Source: Mycobacterium colombiense CECT 3035
GTDB lineage: Bacteria; Actinomycetota; Actinomycetes; Mycobacteriales; Mycobacteriaceae
DNA length: 64,000 nt
Assembly: GCF_002105755.1 (NCBI RefSeq)
Contig: NZ_CP020821.1
Location: 1,798,001 to 1,862,000 of the forward strand
Direction of reading: 5' to 3'
Made by a program: the position numbers and the translations under genes. The notes beneath the pieces are model-generated. The model saw only the letters and a program-made list of their open reading frames with translations, did no database searches and was not told the origin of the DNA. Positions 38,137-46,997 of this stretch are shown here, one piece after another. Numbering within the stretch: the first letter of the stretch is position 1; each line of letters starts with the position of its first letter.

Positions 38137-38493
38137 ATGCAATTCATGACCAAGCACCTCGCCGGACCTTCGGTCCTGTTGGCCGTCGGTTTCGGGTTCG
38201 CGAACGCATGCGGCGTAGCGCAGGCCCTCCCCCAGATGCCGAAGGTCCGCTACGAGATCAACGGGCCCGCCGTCGCCGAGTTCATCTACTACCAAACCGA
38301 CACCGGGCAGCTGCATCAGGTCAACGCACCGCTGCCCTGGTCGACGGAGTTCACCGGTTTCGGCGGCGAGGTGTTCGCCGTCAGCGCCCAGGGACCGGGC
38401 CCCATCTCCTGCAAGATCTTGGTCGACGGCAACGTGGTGAGCGCCGCGACGGCGACGACGGGCGCGCCCGCCAGGACCGTCTGCACGCACTGA
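38137..38493 (+). CDS. Small secreted MmpS-like protein
   Basis: A 118-residue exported protein with a signal peptide (LAGPSVLLAVGFGFANACG, cut near AQA). The mature part resembles the outer domain of MmpS proteins: VRYEINGPAVAEFIYYQTD, then LPWSTEF and ISCKILVDGNVVSAATATTG with a paired Cys at the end. Unlike MmpS it has no adjacent MmpL transporter and the N-terminus may be cleaved. It precedes the cyp124 gene by 36 bp on the same strand, so they are probably co-transcribed. ATG 38146 is an alternative start. Confidence 0.75.
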   Translation: MQFMTKHLAGPSVLLAVGFGFANACGVAQALPQMPKVRYEINGPAVAEFIYYQTDTGQLHQVNAPLPWSTEFTGFGGEVFAVSAQGPGPISCKILVDGNVVSAATATTGAPARTVCTH

Positions 38494-38529
38494 CCCCGTA
38501 CTCCCCTTTTCACGACGAAGGAGGTCTCG

Positions 38530-39837
38530 GTGAGCCTGAAGACGGGTCCCAAGAAAGGCCTGGCGCCGCGGACGAACGGGGCGCCACCGCCCGACATTGC
38601 GCTCGCCGACATCCATCTCGAGTCGCTGGACTTCTGGGCGTTAGACGACGACTTCCGCGACGGCGCGTTCGCCACCCTGCGCCGTGAGGCACCGATCTCG
38701 TTCTGGCCCGCGGTCGAGTACGAGGGTTTCGAACCGGGCGGCGGGCATTGGGCGCTGACCAAACACGACGACGTGCATTTCGCGAGCCGTCATCCGGACA
38801 TCTTCAGCTCGAGCCCCAACATCACGATCAACGACAACACTCCGGAGATCAGCGAGTACTTCGGCTCGATGATCGTGCTCGACGATCCGCGTCACCAGCG
38901 GCTGCGCTCGATCGTCAGCCGCGCGTTCACCCCGAAGGTGGTGGCGCGCATCGAGGCGTCGGTCCGCGAGCGGGCCCGCCGGCTGGTCGCGGCGCTGATC
39001 GCCAATCATCCCGACGGGGAAGCCGAGCTGGTCAACGAGCTCGCCGGTCCGCTGCCGTTGCAGGTCATCTGCGACATGATGGGCATTCCCGAGGAGGACC
39101 ATCAGCGCATATTCCATTGGACCAACGTCATTCTCGGGTTCGGCGACCCGGACCTGGCGACGGATTTCGGCGAGTTCCTTCAGGTCTCGATGGACATCGG
39201 CGCCTACGCCAGCGCGCTGGCTGAGGACCGGCGATCCAACCACCACGACGACCTGACCACCGCCCTGGTGGAAGCCGAGGTCGACGGGGAACGGCTGTCG
39301 TCGTCGGAGATCGCGTCGTTCTTCATCCTGCTGGTGGTGGCCGGCAACGAGACGACGCGCAACGCGATCAGCCACGGTGTGCTGGCGCTGTCGCGCTACC
39401 CCGCCGAGCGGGACAAGTGGTGGTCGAACTTCGACCGGCTGACACCCACCGCCGTCGAGGAGATCGTGCGGTGGGCCTCCCCGGTGGTCTACATGCGACG
39501 CACGCTGACCCGGGATTTCAAGCTCAGCGGCACCAAGATGAAGGCCGGCGACAAGGCCACGCTGTGGTACAACTCGGCCAATCGCGACGAGTCGACGTTC
39601 GAGAATCCCTGGGTGTTCGACGTGGCGCGCACCCCCAACCCCCATTTCGGCTTCGGTGGCGGCGGTGCCCATTTCTGCCTGGGCGCCAACCTCGCTCGTC
39701 GCGAGATCAGGGTCGTCTTCGACGAATTGCGCCGCGAGATACCCGACATCGTCGCGACGGACGAACCCGCGCGGCTGCTGTCGCAGTTCATCCACGGCAT
39801 CAAGACCCTGCCGGTGGCATGGACCCCGCCGCGGTAA
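38530..39837 (+). CDS. cyp124: Cytochrome P450 CYP124 (omega-hydroxylase of methyl-branched lipids)
   Basis: A 435-residue P450 very similar to M. tuberculosis CYP124A1 (Rv2266), which hydroxylates the omega position of methyl-branched chains and the cholesterol side chain. I-helix VVAGNETTRNAISHGVLAL, ExxR in VEEIVRW with the following R, and haem loop FGFGGGGAHFCLGANLARRE with the Cys thiolate ligand. The N-terminal PPPDIALADIHLESLDFWAL block is typical of the CYP124/125/142 group. GTG 38530 follows AAGGAGG. No ferredoxin gene is adjacent. Confidence 0.95.
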   Translation: MSLKTGPKKGLAPRTNGAPPPDIALADIHLESLDFWALDDDFRDGAFATLRREAPISFWPAVEYEGFEPGGGHWALTKHDDVHFASRHPDIFSSSPNITINDNTPEISEYFGSMIVLDDPRHQRLRSIVSRAFTPKVVARIEASVRERARRLVAALIANHPDGEAELVNELAGPLPLQVICDMMGIPEEDHQRIFHWTNVILGFGDPDLATDFGEFLQVSMDIGAYASALAEDRRSNHHDDLTTALVEAEVDGERLSSSEIASFFILLVVAGNETTRNAISHGVLALSRYPAERDKWWSNFDRLTPTAVEEIVRWASPVVYMRRTLTRDFKLSGTKMKAGDKATLWYNSANRDESTFENPWVFDVARTPNPHFGFGGGGAHFCLGANLARREIRVVFDELRREIPDIVATDEPARLLSQFIHGIKTLPVAWTPPR

Positions 39838-39927
39838 CGCGCACCGAATTCGCCTCTGCCCGACGGTATATCGCCTTCTCGAATCCGATAGCGCATGCGC
39901 CGGCGGATTCCGGATTACGCTGACCCC

Positions 39928-40470
39928 GTGACCATTCCCGCGTTCCCCGCCGCCGAGGTGCTGGCCGCACGCCAGAAACTCGTCCTCGACCACTTCCATG
40001 ACGAGGTCCGCCAGGCCTGGGACGACGTCTTGTCTACTTTCCCGCATCCGCGCTACGAGCTGATCCCCCAGATGCTCGTGCACGACGGTGACGCAGCGGT
40101 GCGCGACTACTACGCCTACACGCGGACCGCATTTCCCGACCAGGACCACGAGATCATCGCGCTGCGCCACAGCGCCGACGCGGTGATCGTCGAATTCTGG
40201 CTGATGGGAACGCACCGCGGCTACCTGGGCAAGGTCCCGCCCACCGGCAGCCGGTTCCGCGTCCGCATGACCGCATACTTCGTCTTCGACGACACCGAAA
40301 CCCTTGTCTGCGAACGCATTTACTTCGACACGCTGACCATGATCAAGCAGCTCCTGGGTGGGCTGGACATGAAGAACCCGGCGAACTGGTGGCTGGCCGC
40401 GCGGTGCCTGCGCGGGTTTTTGTCGATGTCGTCGGAAAAACCGGACCCGGCGCTGACCAACACCCCCTAA
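39928..40470 (+). CDS. SnoaL-like / NTF2-fold protein
   Basis: A 180-residue protein with the layout of SnoaL-like polyketide-cyclase or ester-cyclase domains: [20 protein letters not shown], a [20 protein letters not shown] strand pair, and [20 protein letters not shown] then RIYFDTLTM. No catalytic residues can be named with confidence. GTG 39928 was chosen because the fold begins soon after; there are upstream codons in frame but in the intergenic region. It is on the same strand as cyp124, 90 bp downstream. Confidence 0.75.
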   Translation: MTIPAFPAAEVLAARQKLVLDHFHDEVRQAWDDVLSTFPHPRYELIPQMLVHDGDAAVRDYYAYTRTAFPDQDHEIIALRHSADAVIVEFWLMGTHRGYLGKVPPTGSRFRVRMTAYFVFDDTETLVCERIYFDTLTMIKQLLGGLDMKNPANWWLAARCLRGFLSMSSEKPDPALTNTP

Positions 40471-40505
40471 ACTCCACCGCTAAGGGATGGAGCGAGGAGG
40501 CTGCG

Positions 40506-40952
40506 ATGCGGTGTTCAAGCCTTCACGCGGTGGGCGGCGTCGCCGCCGTGGCCGTGTCGTGTTCCTGCGCGATGGCCACCGCGGCGCCCCTGCCGCCCGG
40601 CGCGCACACCGAGAAATGGATCGACCTGCGGACCGGCCAATGCGTGACCGATCTGCCGCCGCCCGACGGCAGTCGCGTCAACGTCACCGTCGTCGACTGC
40701 GCGACAGCGCATTTGGCCGAGGTGTATCTGCGGGCTCCGATGGCCGTCGACTCCGCCATCGCCACGGTCGCCAACCGCGACTGCGCGGCCGGGTTGGCCC
40801 CGTACACCGGAGTTGACGGCGGCCGGTTTTCGATCACCTATCTGATCGACTCGAACCAGGACCGCACCGGCGCCAACCCCACCCCGAGCACCGTGATCTG
40901 CCTCCTGCAGTCCGCCAACGGCCAGCCGTTGACGGGCTCCGCGCGCCGCTGA
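40506..40952 (+). CDS. Secreted septum-formation-like protein
   Basis: A 148-residue exported protein: signal peptide with [20 protein letters not shown], then a domain with the pattern of the Septum_form family ([63 protein letters not shown]), with four to five Cys forming likely disulfides. The ribosome site GAGGAGG is 5 bases before ATG 40506. Family members occur in many mycobacterial envelope proteins; role unproven. Confidence 0.78.
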   Translation: MRCSSLHAVGGVAAVAVSCSCAMATAAPLPPGAHTEKWIDLRTGQCVTDLPPPDGSRVNVTVVDCATAHLAEVYLRAPMAVDSAIATVANRDCAAGLAPYTGVDGGRFSITYLIDSNQDRTGANPTPSTVICLLQSANGQPLTGSARR

Positions 40953-40957
40953 GATGT

Positions 40958-42445
40958 CTAGGCGATGACGTAGTCGCTGAGCGGGAACTCCCGGGCTTCT
41001 CGCACCGAGTTGAGCGTTGACGTCGGCCGCAGCAGCGACGCCTCACCGCTCGGGCTGAAGTAGTACGAACGCGACGTCGCGCAGTTGCCGGCGTAGAACA
41101 CCGAATTGTCCAGCCGTTTGGTCATCCGCTCCATGAACCGATCGTTGGCCTCTTCGGTCACCTCGAAAGTGGTTGCGTTCCTGCGCTTCACCTCACCGAG
41201 CAGCCGGTCCATGTGCCGCATCTGGTATTCGATGGTGTGGAAAAAGGACAGTCCGGAGAAGGCGAATGGGCTTGCCAGGCCGAAGTAGTTCGGGAAGTAC
41301 GGCATGGTGACGCCCTGATAAGACTGGAATCTGGTCTCTCGCCACCACTTACCCAGGTTGCGTCCTTTGCGGCCGACCACCTCGATGGCCGGGAAGTTGG
41401 CCTCCCACAGATCGAATCCGGTGGCCAGCACCAAGGTGTCGATGACGGCCTTGCGGCCGTCGGTGGTGACGATGCCGTCCGCCTCGATCCGCTCGATCGA
41501 GTTGGTCTCCAGGTGCACGTTCGGCTGGGTGAACGCGCGATAGAAGCCGTTGGAGAAGGTCGGCCGCTTGCATCCGAGGTCGTAATCCGGCGTCAACCTG
41601 GCGCGCAGTTCCTTGTCCCGGATCCACCGGAATCGGTTGATCTTGGCCAGGTCCGAGGCGGAGATGTTGCCGCGCCCCCGCGACTCCCGGAAATGCAGCG
41701 CGCCCACAACCATGATGACCTCGAGGATGATGTCGGTCACCCACCGCAGCGCGCGCTGCGCCGCCGGGACCCGCGCAAACAGGCGCCGTATCGCCGGAGA
41801 GAACTCGAAGTCGAGCTTGGGTATGACATGGGTCGCGGTGCGTTGGTAGATGGTCAGCTCTTCGGCCTCTTTGGCCAGCTCGGGGACCACCTGCACCGCG
41901 GAGGCGCCGGTTCCGATGACGGCGATGCGGCGCCCTTGGTAGCGGTAGTCGTGGTCCCACTCGGTGGTGTGGACCACCTTGCCTTCGAAGCTCGCGATGC
42001 CCGGGATGTCCGGCATGCGTGGTTGTGACAGGAAACCGGTGGCCGTGATCAGGAAGCGGGCCGTCAGCGTCTCGCCGCCGGCCAGGGCCACCCGCCACAC
42101 GGCGGCTTCCTCATCCCACTGGGCGCCCTCCACCGTCGTGTTGAACCGCATGTGGCGGCGCACGTCGTACTTGTCGGCGACGTCCGCCGCGTACTGCTTG
42201 ACCTCGGCCCCCGGCGCGAACAGTCGCGACCAGTCCGGCTTGGGTTCGAACCAGTACGAGTACGTCGTGGAGGGGATGTCGACGGCGATGCCCGGGTAGT
42301 GGTTGACATGCCAGGTGCCACCCAAGTCGTCCTCGCGCTCCAAGATGATGAAGTTGTCAAACCCGAGGCGCTTGAGCTGAATGGCGGCGCCGATGCCGCC
42401 GAAACCCGCACCTACGATGATCGCGTCGAAACGGTCCGTGTCCAC
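40958..42445 (-). CDS. Flavin-containing (Baeyer-Villiger-type) monooxygenase
   Basis: A 495-residue class B flavoprotein monooxygenase. The FAD motif is AIIVGAGFGGIGAAIQLKRLG near residue 9. The Baeyer-Villiger fingerprint is FEGKVVHTTEWDHD near 155, and the NADPH motif is IAVIGTGASAVQVVPELA near 178. DLGGTWHVNHYPGIAVDIPS is typical of mycobacterial BVMOs such as EthA homologues. It is convergent with the septum-like gene (5 bp) and has a TATGAT-like -10 at about 42489-42484 on its strand. Substrate unknown. Confidence 0.9.
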   Translation of the reverse strand: MDTDRFDAIIVGAGFGGIGAAIQLKRLGFDNFIILEREDDLGGTWHVNHYPGIAVDIPSTTYSYWFEPKPDWSRLFAPGAEVKQYAADVADKYDVRRHMRFNTTVEGAQWDEEAAVWRVALAGGETLTARFLITATGFLSQPRMPDIPGIASFEGKVVHTTEWDHDYRYQGRRIAVIGTGASAVQVVPELAKEAEELTIYQRTATHVIPKLDFEFSPAIRRLFARVPAAQRALRWVTDIILEVIMVVGALHFRESRGRGNISASDLAKINRFRWIRDKELRARLTPDYDLGCKRPTFSNGFYRAFTQPNVHLETNSIERIEADGIVTTDGRKAVIDTLVLATGFDLWEANFPAIEVVGRKGRNLGKWWRETRFQSYQGVTMPYFPNYFGLASPFAFSGLSFFHTIEYQMRHMDRLLGEVKRRNATTFEVTEEANDRFMERMTKRLDNSVFYAGNCATSRSYYFSPSGEASLLRPTSTLNSVREAREFPLSDYVIA

Positions 42446-42724
42446 AGCCCCTGCTCCGTGCTACCTGGTTCCATACTTAACGAATCATAAGCTTTCACTA
42501 AGATACGCAACTCTAATAGGGCGCCACGCCGAGCGCATCCGAGCTTTGCCAGTATGTGACCTTGCTGACACAACTGCGGCAAGTCATCGACGGGTCTATC
42601 AGACCTGGCGGTCCGGCGATCAACCTGCGTAAACGGCCGCAGCCGCAGCGATTACGTCATCGTCGGTCGCGATCGGTGCCGCCAACTTAGCTCGGAGCGA
42701 AATCCGCCGGGCGCCACAGAGTTC

Positions 42725-42967
42725 TTATCTCGTGGCGGGCCCAGCGGTCAGCGTGCCCTGCAGCCGACCCAGGAACTCGTGGCAACGCCGTGCCCGCTCG
42801 GAGTCCTGAGCCATCACTTCGCTGAAGAACGACGCCACGTCATCGAGGCCGGCGTTCTTCGCGTCGCGCACGTACTGCCCGTAATCGTGACCCGCCTTGA
42901 GCGAGTGATATTGAAGGGAAATAAGATCGAACGTTACGTCGTCGAAACCCGTTTCACCCGTTGCCAT
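42725..42967 (-). CDS. Small helical protein, unknown
   Basis: An 80-residue protein, MATGETGFDDVTFDLISLQY then HSLKAGHDYGQYVRDAKNAG, predicted all-helical with Tyr/His/Glu spacing reminiscent of a half ferritin-like bundle. It has a plausible ribosome site (GAGGGTGGCGAC before the ATG). I cannot assign a function. It lies alone between the BVMO and the cutinase. Confidence 0.7.
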   Translation of the reverse strand: MATGETGFDDVTFDLISLQYHSLKAGHDYGQYVRDAKNAGLDDVASFFSEVMAQDSERARRCHEFLGRLQGTLTAGPATR

Positions 42968-43201
42968 GTCGCCACCCTCCTGACAGTGAGCGCCAAACTT
43001 GGTACTCGCGGTCTCCGGCTACCCTGAATGGACAACACCAAACGACGGCTTAAAGTGTTTTCGTAGGCAACCCGACACGCAATGGCTGCGTCGGTCCGAT
43101 GGCGGCGCCGCCGCCGCTGTCCGCCGCCTGTCGCTGCGCCCCGGTATACAGGAAATCATCACCAAATGGTTGGCAACTTGACAGTTTTGGGAGGGGCTCG
43201 G

Positions 43202-43963
43202 ATGGGAAATTCGGACGCCATGATTGCACGTCACATCGTTCGTTTCCTCGGTTCAGCAGCAGTTATCGCAGCGTCGGGCGTGGCCGCTTCCGCGTTGACG
43301 ACTTCCGTCATCCCCTCCGCCTCGGCCCAGTGTCCCGACGTGCAAGTGGTGTTCGCCCGCGGCACCGGCGAAGCCCGGGCGTCGGCCCCACCGGTCAGGC
43401 CTTCGTCGACGCGCTACACCAGCGCGTCGGTGGGCGGTCCTTTGACGTGTATCCGGTCAACTACCCCGCCAGTGACCAATGGGATACCGGCATCGACGGC
43501 ATCAGAGACGCGGGCGCCCATGTCAATTCGATGGCCCACGACTGCCCCAACACCAAGATGGTGCTCGGCGGCTACTCGCAGGGCGCGGCCGTGATGGGGT
43601 TCGTCACCTCGGCGTCGGTGCCCGACGGCATCGACCCCAACACCGTTCCCAAGCCGCTGTCCCCCGACGTCGCCAGCCACGTCTCCTCGGTCGTGCTGTT
43701 CGGCATGCCCAACGTGCGGGCGATGAACTTCCTCAACGAGCCCCCCGTGGAAATCGGCCCGCTCTACCAGGACAAGACGGTCAAGGTGTGCGCCAGCGAG
43801 GACCCGGTCTGCTCCGACGGGATGAACTTCGCCGCGCACAACACCTACGCCGACGACAACGCGATGATCGACAAGGGCGTCGCCTTCGCCTCCAGCCACC
43901 TCGGCCTGGGTGGGCCGGCCCGGCCCGGTCGGGGCGCCGGCGGGCGGCGGCTTCGGCGGCTGA
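43202..43963 (+). CDS. Secreted cutinase-family lipase/esterase, frameshifted as read
   Basis: ATG 43202 (GGAGGGG just upstream) opens a signal peptide ending near PSASAQ, then CPDVQVVFARGTGEA. As read the frame is then lost. The next frame continues GVGPTGQAFVDALHQRVGGR, the nucleophile motif VLGGYSQGAAVMG, the Asp region CASEDPVCSDGMNFAAHNTY (Asp and His of the triad, with disulfide Cys) and FASSHLGLG. Adding one C at 43374-43376 repairs the first break. Adding one C in each of the two CCCGG steps at about 43919-43926 restores the original frame and ends in GAPAGGGFGG at the TGA 43961-43963, 12 bp from the convergent gene. Expected length is about 254 residues. The uniform missing-C pattern suggests sequence errors. 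Confidence 0.8.
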
Positions 43964-43975
43964 GTAGCCCGTTGG

Positions 43976-44965
43976 CTAGCCGGGGATCCTGCCCAGGATC
44001 AGGTTGGTGATGGCCAACGTCGCCTGCCGGGTGGCATCCGTCTTGGCTGAAGTACACGTCTGCACGTCGACAACCACATTGGCCTTTGCTGCGACCGCGT
44101 GAACGCAGAGGATCGATATCGGCGTTTGCGGCACCACGTCAATGGCGGTGGTGCCGTTGCCGGCGTCAGCCGGCGGCCGGATGGACACCGGGTAGGTTTT
44201 CCCGTTGGGCCAGGTTGCATTCAAGGTAGAGCCGCCGCACTGGCGGAAGGTCGATAGCAATCTCTGCAGCATCGCTTGCGCCGCGGCCGCGTCGTGAAAT
44301 GCGGTGGCCCCCTGTCCGGTGGACCACTGGCTGTTGAGGCTCTTGTCGAGGATCTCTGTCGCGGAAAAGCCCGTGAAGCCTGAACCGTCGTAGGCCTCCG
44401 GAGCGCTGGACTCGATGACGGGCCAGCAATCCGGACGGTCCATTTTGCCTCTAACGGGATCTGGTGTGGGCTGATGCAGTGTCCGCTCGATCTTCATGCC
44501 TTGGTCCCTCGTGATGCCTTCGACGTCCTCGAGGCTGGGCAACAGACCGTCCAGATCTGCGGGCGCGGCGGTGGGCGGTGGAGGCGGCGGCGGAATTGTC
44601 GGCGTGCTGGTGCTTGTGGTCGTCGTAATGGTCGCGGGTGCCGCGACCCGGGCAGGTGTCGTGTCCGGCATGACTGCGGCGACGATCAATGCGATCACCG
44701 CCGCGGTGATGAACACATACGAGAGCGTCACCCCGACCAACGCGCGATCGCGACCGCGCTCACCACTGCGGCGGATCTGCGCTAATCCCAAGTGCCCCAA
44801 GATGAGCCCGGCCGGGGCGAAGACGAACGCAAACACCACCGACAACGTCGCCAACACATTGGCCTCGTCGCGCGGTGGTGCCGGCGGTGGTGGCGGCTGC
44901 TGCGGACCCGGCGGGCCTCCGAACGGATTCTGCTGAAACGGGCTGGAACCAAAGGGATTTGTCAC
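43976..44965 (-). CDS. DUF4190 membrane protein with PknH-like sensor domain, copy 1
   Basis: A 329-residue protein: Pro/Gln-rich N-terminus with PFGSSPFQQNPFGG; a DUF4190 two-helix module (about 34-103: ANVLATLSVVFAFVFAPAG, GHLGLAQIRRSGERGRDRAL, then a second helix); a Thr/Pro linker; and an outer domain resembling the PknH extracellular sensor (LPSLEDVEGI, RPDCWPV, FHDAAAAQAMLQRLLSTFRQ, CGGSTL, helix ending TNLILGRIPG). Starts at GTG 44965. It is the last gene of the long minus-strand operon and the first of four tandem paralogues. In this copy there are two more Cys (LCVHAVAA and VDVQTCTS), consistent with a second disulfide. Ligand unknown. Confidence 0.8.
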   Translation of the reverse strand: MTNPFGSSPFQQNPFGGPPGPQQPPPPPAPPRDEANVLATLSVVFAFVFAPAGLILGHLGLAQIRRSGERGRDRALVGVTLSYVFITAAVIALIVAAVMPDTTPARVAAPATITTTTSTSTPTIPPPPPPPTAAPADLDGLLPSLEDVEGITRDQGMKIERTLHQPTPDPVRGKMDRPDCWPVIESSAPEAYDGSGFTGFSATEILDKSLNSQWSTGQGATAFHDAAAAQAMLQRLLSTFRQCGGSTLNATWPNGKTYPVSIRPPADAGNGTTAIDVVPQTPISILCVHAVAAKANVVVDVQTCTSAKTDATRQATLAITNLILGRIPG

Positions 44966-44969
44966 GCGC

Positions 44970-45982
44970 TCAGCCCGGGATCTTGTTGAGGATGAAGTTG
45001 GTGATGTCTAGCGCGGATTGCGGACCGCGGCCGCGTGTTTCGGCCATGAGAATCATCACATCCACCAGGACATTGTTTTTCGCGGCGATCGCTCGGTAAG
45101 TGCCCAAGCGTGGTGACAGTTGCTGCGCTATCACCTCTATGGTGGAGATACCGCCACCAGCATCAACGGGCGCCATCACCGTCAATGCGACGGCGACATT
45201 CCCTTTTTTGTCGGGAGCGGGGAGCAGGGTCATGGCAGAGTTGGCGCATTGATGCCAGATCGCCTGGATCTTTTCCAATTGCGCTTGGGCCGCCGCCGCA
45301 TCGCGATACGCCACGACCGCTTGACCAGCCTCGGTAGGTGTGCGCGGATTATTTGTTTCCATCATCATCGTGGCGTAGTAGCGCAGGGCGCCTTGCATGT
45401 CGTAGGTGTTCGGTGCGCCGGCCGCGAAGACCGCTGAGCACTCGGGTCGGTCGACGAGCTGGTACTTACTTCCCGGTTCAGATGTTGGCTCGTACGCCAC
45501 CAGAACCTGGTCCCCAGTAATGTTTTGACCTCATCGAGGCTCGGCAGCAGACCGGGCAGGTCCGACGGAGTCACTATTGGAGGTCTTGGCGGAGCGGCCG
45601 GGCGCGGTGTGGTACCGGATGGTGGCTTCGTCGTCGTGGTGGCAGGTACCGCAACGTGCGTTGGGGTGCTATCAGGCAGCGTGGCCCGGACGATCAACGC
45701 GACCACCAACGCGGTGATGAACACATACGACAACGTCACCCCGACCAGAGCGCGGTCGCGGCCACGCTGCCCGGTACGCCGAATCTGCGCTAAACCCAAG
45801 TGCCCCAGAATCAAACCCGCTGGGGCGAAGACAAACGCGAACACCACCGACAGCGTCGCCAACACATTGGCCTCATCGCGCGGCGCGACCGGGGGCGGCT
45901 GCGCCGGCTGCTGTTGCGGGGCGAACGAACTACCACCGAAGGGGTTCGGCTGAAACGGGCCGGGGCCAAAGGGATTGCTCAT
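44970..45982 (-). CDS. DUF4190 membrane protein with PknH-like sensor domain, copy 2, frameshifted as read
   Basis: From ATG 45982 (MSNPFGPGPFQPNPFGGSSF) the copy 2 frame carries the DUF4190 helices and linker, LLPSLDEVKTLLG, then breaks. The other frame continues DQVLVAYEPTSEPGSKYQLV, RPECSAVFAAGAPNTYDMQG and ends ITNFILNKIPG at 44970. Adding one base at the 4-base run 45512-45515 (G on the coding strand) joins them, giving about 337 residues that align end to end with copies 1, 3 and 4. RPEC and HQC keep the paired cysteines. The separation from copy 3 is 4 bp, from copy 1 is 4 bp. Confidence 0.8.
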
Positions 45983-45986
45983 CGGA

Positions 45987-46994
45987 TTAACTCGGGATCT
46001 TGCCCAGGATGTAGTTAGCGATGTCGAGCGCGGCCTGCTGACCACGATCGGTGTCCACCAGCACAACGTTGATGTCGACGACCACATTGTTTTTCGCGAC
46101 GATCGCACGGTCGTTGCGCGACCGCAGCACCGGGCCCTGCGCGGTCAACACCATGGCGGTGATCCCGTTTCCGGCATCGGAGGGCACACCCATCGACACC
46201 GCGACGGGCGGCGCCTGCTTGCCCGGCGGGGGGATGATGTTCATCGTCGAGCCGCCACAGTTACGCCATATCGATACGAGGTTCGCCAACTGTCGCTGCG
46301 CGCCCGGCGGGTCCCGGAAGGCCATGAGCACCTGTCCCGCTTCCTTCATGGCGGGTACGTCGTGGTCGTCGATCAACACCAACCCGTAGTAACCGACGAG
46401 GGCCTGCATATCGGTGTTGGGGGCGCCGCCGCCCATGACCGGCCAGCATTCGGGGCGATCAACGGATGCGCTGTCGGAATCCGGGCCGGGCTTGAATGTC
46501 GGCGGCAGGGCAACAAGATTGGGGTCTCCCATGAACCTCTTCACGTCATCGATGGTCGGCAACAATCCGGGTAGGCCCGTCGGGGTGACGATGGACGACG
46601 ACGGCGCCGAGGCGGCTCCGGTTGAGGCCGCCGTACTGGTCTGTGACGCCGTTCGCGACGATCCACCGTCGCCCTGCGTCGCCCAGGCCACCACGGCCAC
46701 CACCGACAGCGTGATGACCGCATACGACAGCATCAGCCCTACAATCGCGCGGTCGCGGCCCCGTTCGCCGGAGCGGCGGATCTGCGCCAGGCCAAGATGC
46801 CCCAGCACCGCACCGGCGGGCGCGAAGACGAACGCAAACACCACCGAGAGCGTCGCGAAGACGTTGGTGCGCGGTCGTTGGGGCGGCGGCGCCGTGTAGA
46901 CCGGCGGGCCGGGCGGCATCCCACCGTAGGGCGGGCCGCCATACGGATTGCCGCCGAACGCATTGGGCCCGAACGGCTCCTGTGGATTGCTCAT
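45987..46994 (-). CDS. DUF4190 membrane protein with PknH-like sensor domain, copy 3
   Basis: A 335-residue intact paralogue. The N-terminus is NPFGG/NPYGGPPYGGMPPGPP, rich in Gly/Pro. The helices FATLSVVFAFVFAPAGAVLG and LSYAVITLSVVAVVAWA flank QIRRSGERGRDRAIVG. The outer domain has LLPTIDDVKRFMGDPN, RPECWPVMGGGAPNTDMQAL, an AFRDPPGAQRQLANLVSIWR helix with NCGG and a hydrophobic ending DIANYILGKIPS. It is 3 bp after copy 4. The outer domain differs enough from its siblings to suggest different ligands rather than recent duplication. Confidence 0.82.
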   Translation of the reverse strand: MSNPQEPFGPNAFGGNPYGGPPYGGMPPGPPVYTAPPPQRPRTNVFATLSVVFAFVFAPAGAVLGHLGLAQIRRSGERGRDRAIVGLMLSYAVITLSVVAVVAWATQGDGGSSRTASQTSTAASTGAASAPSSSIVTPTGLPGLLPTIDDVKRFMGDPNLVALPPTFKPGPDSDSASVDRPECWPVMGGGAPNTDMQALVGYYGLVLIDDHDVPAMKEAGQVLMAFRDPPGAQRQLANLVSIWRNCGGSTMNIIPPPGKQAPPVAVSMGVPSDAGNGITAMVLTAQGPVLRSRNDRAIVAKNNVVVDINVVLVDTDRGQQAALDIANYILGKIPS

Positions 46995-46997
46995 CGT

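Noticed and set aside
43964..44010. Longer cutinase ending at 44010
   Set aside because: It overlaps the convergent sensor gene and the end is unlike cutinases; TGA 43961-43963 fits the repaired frame.
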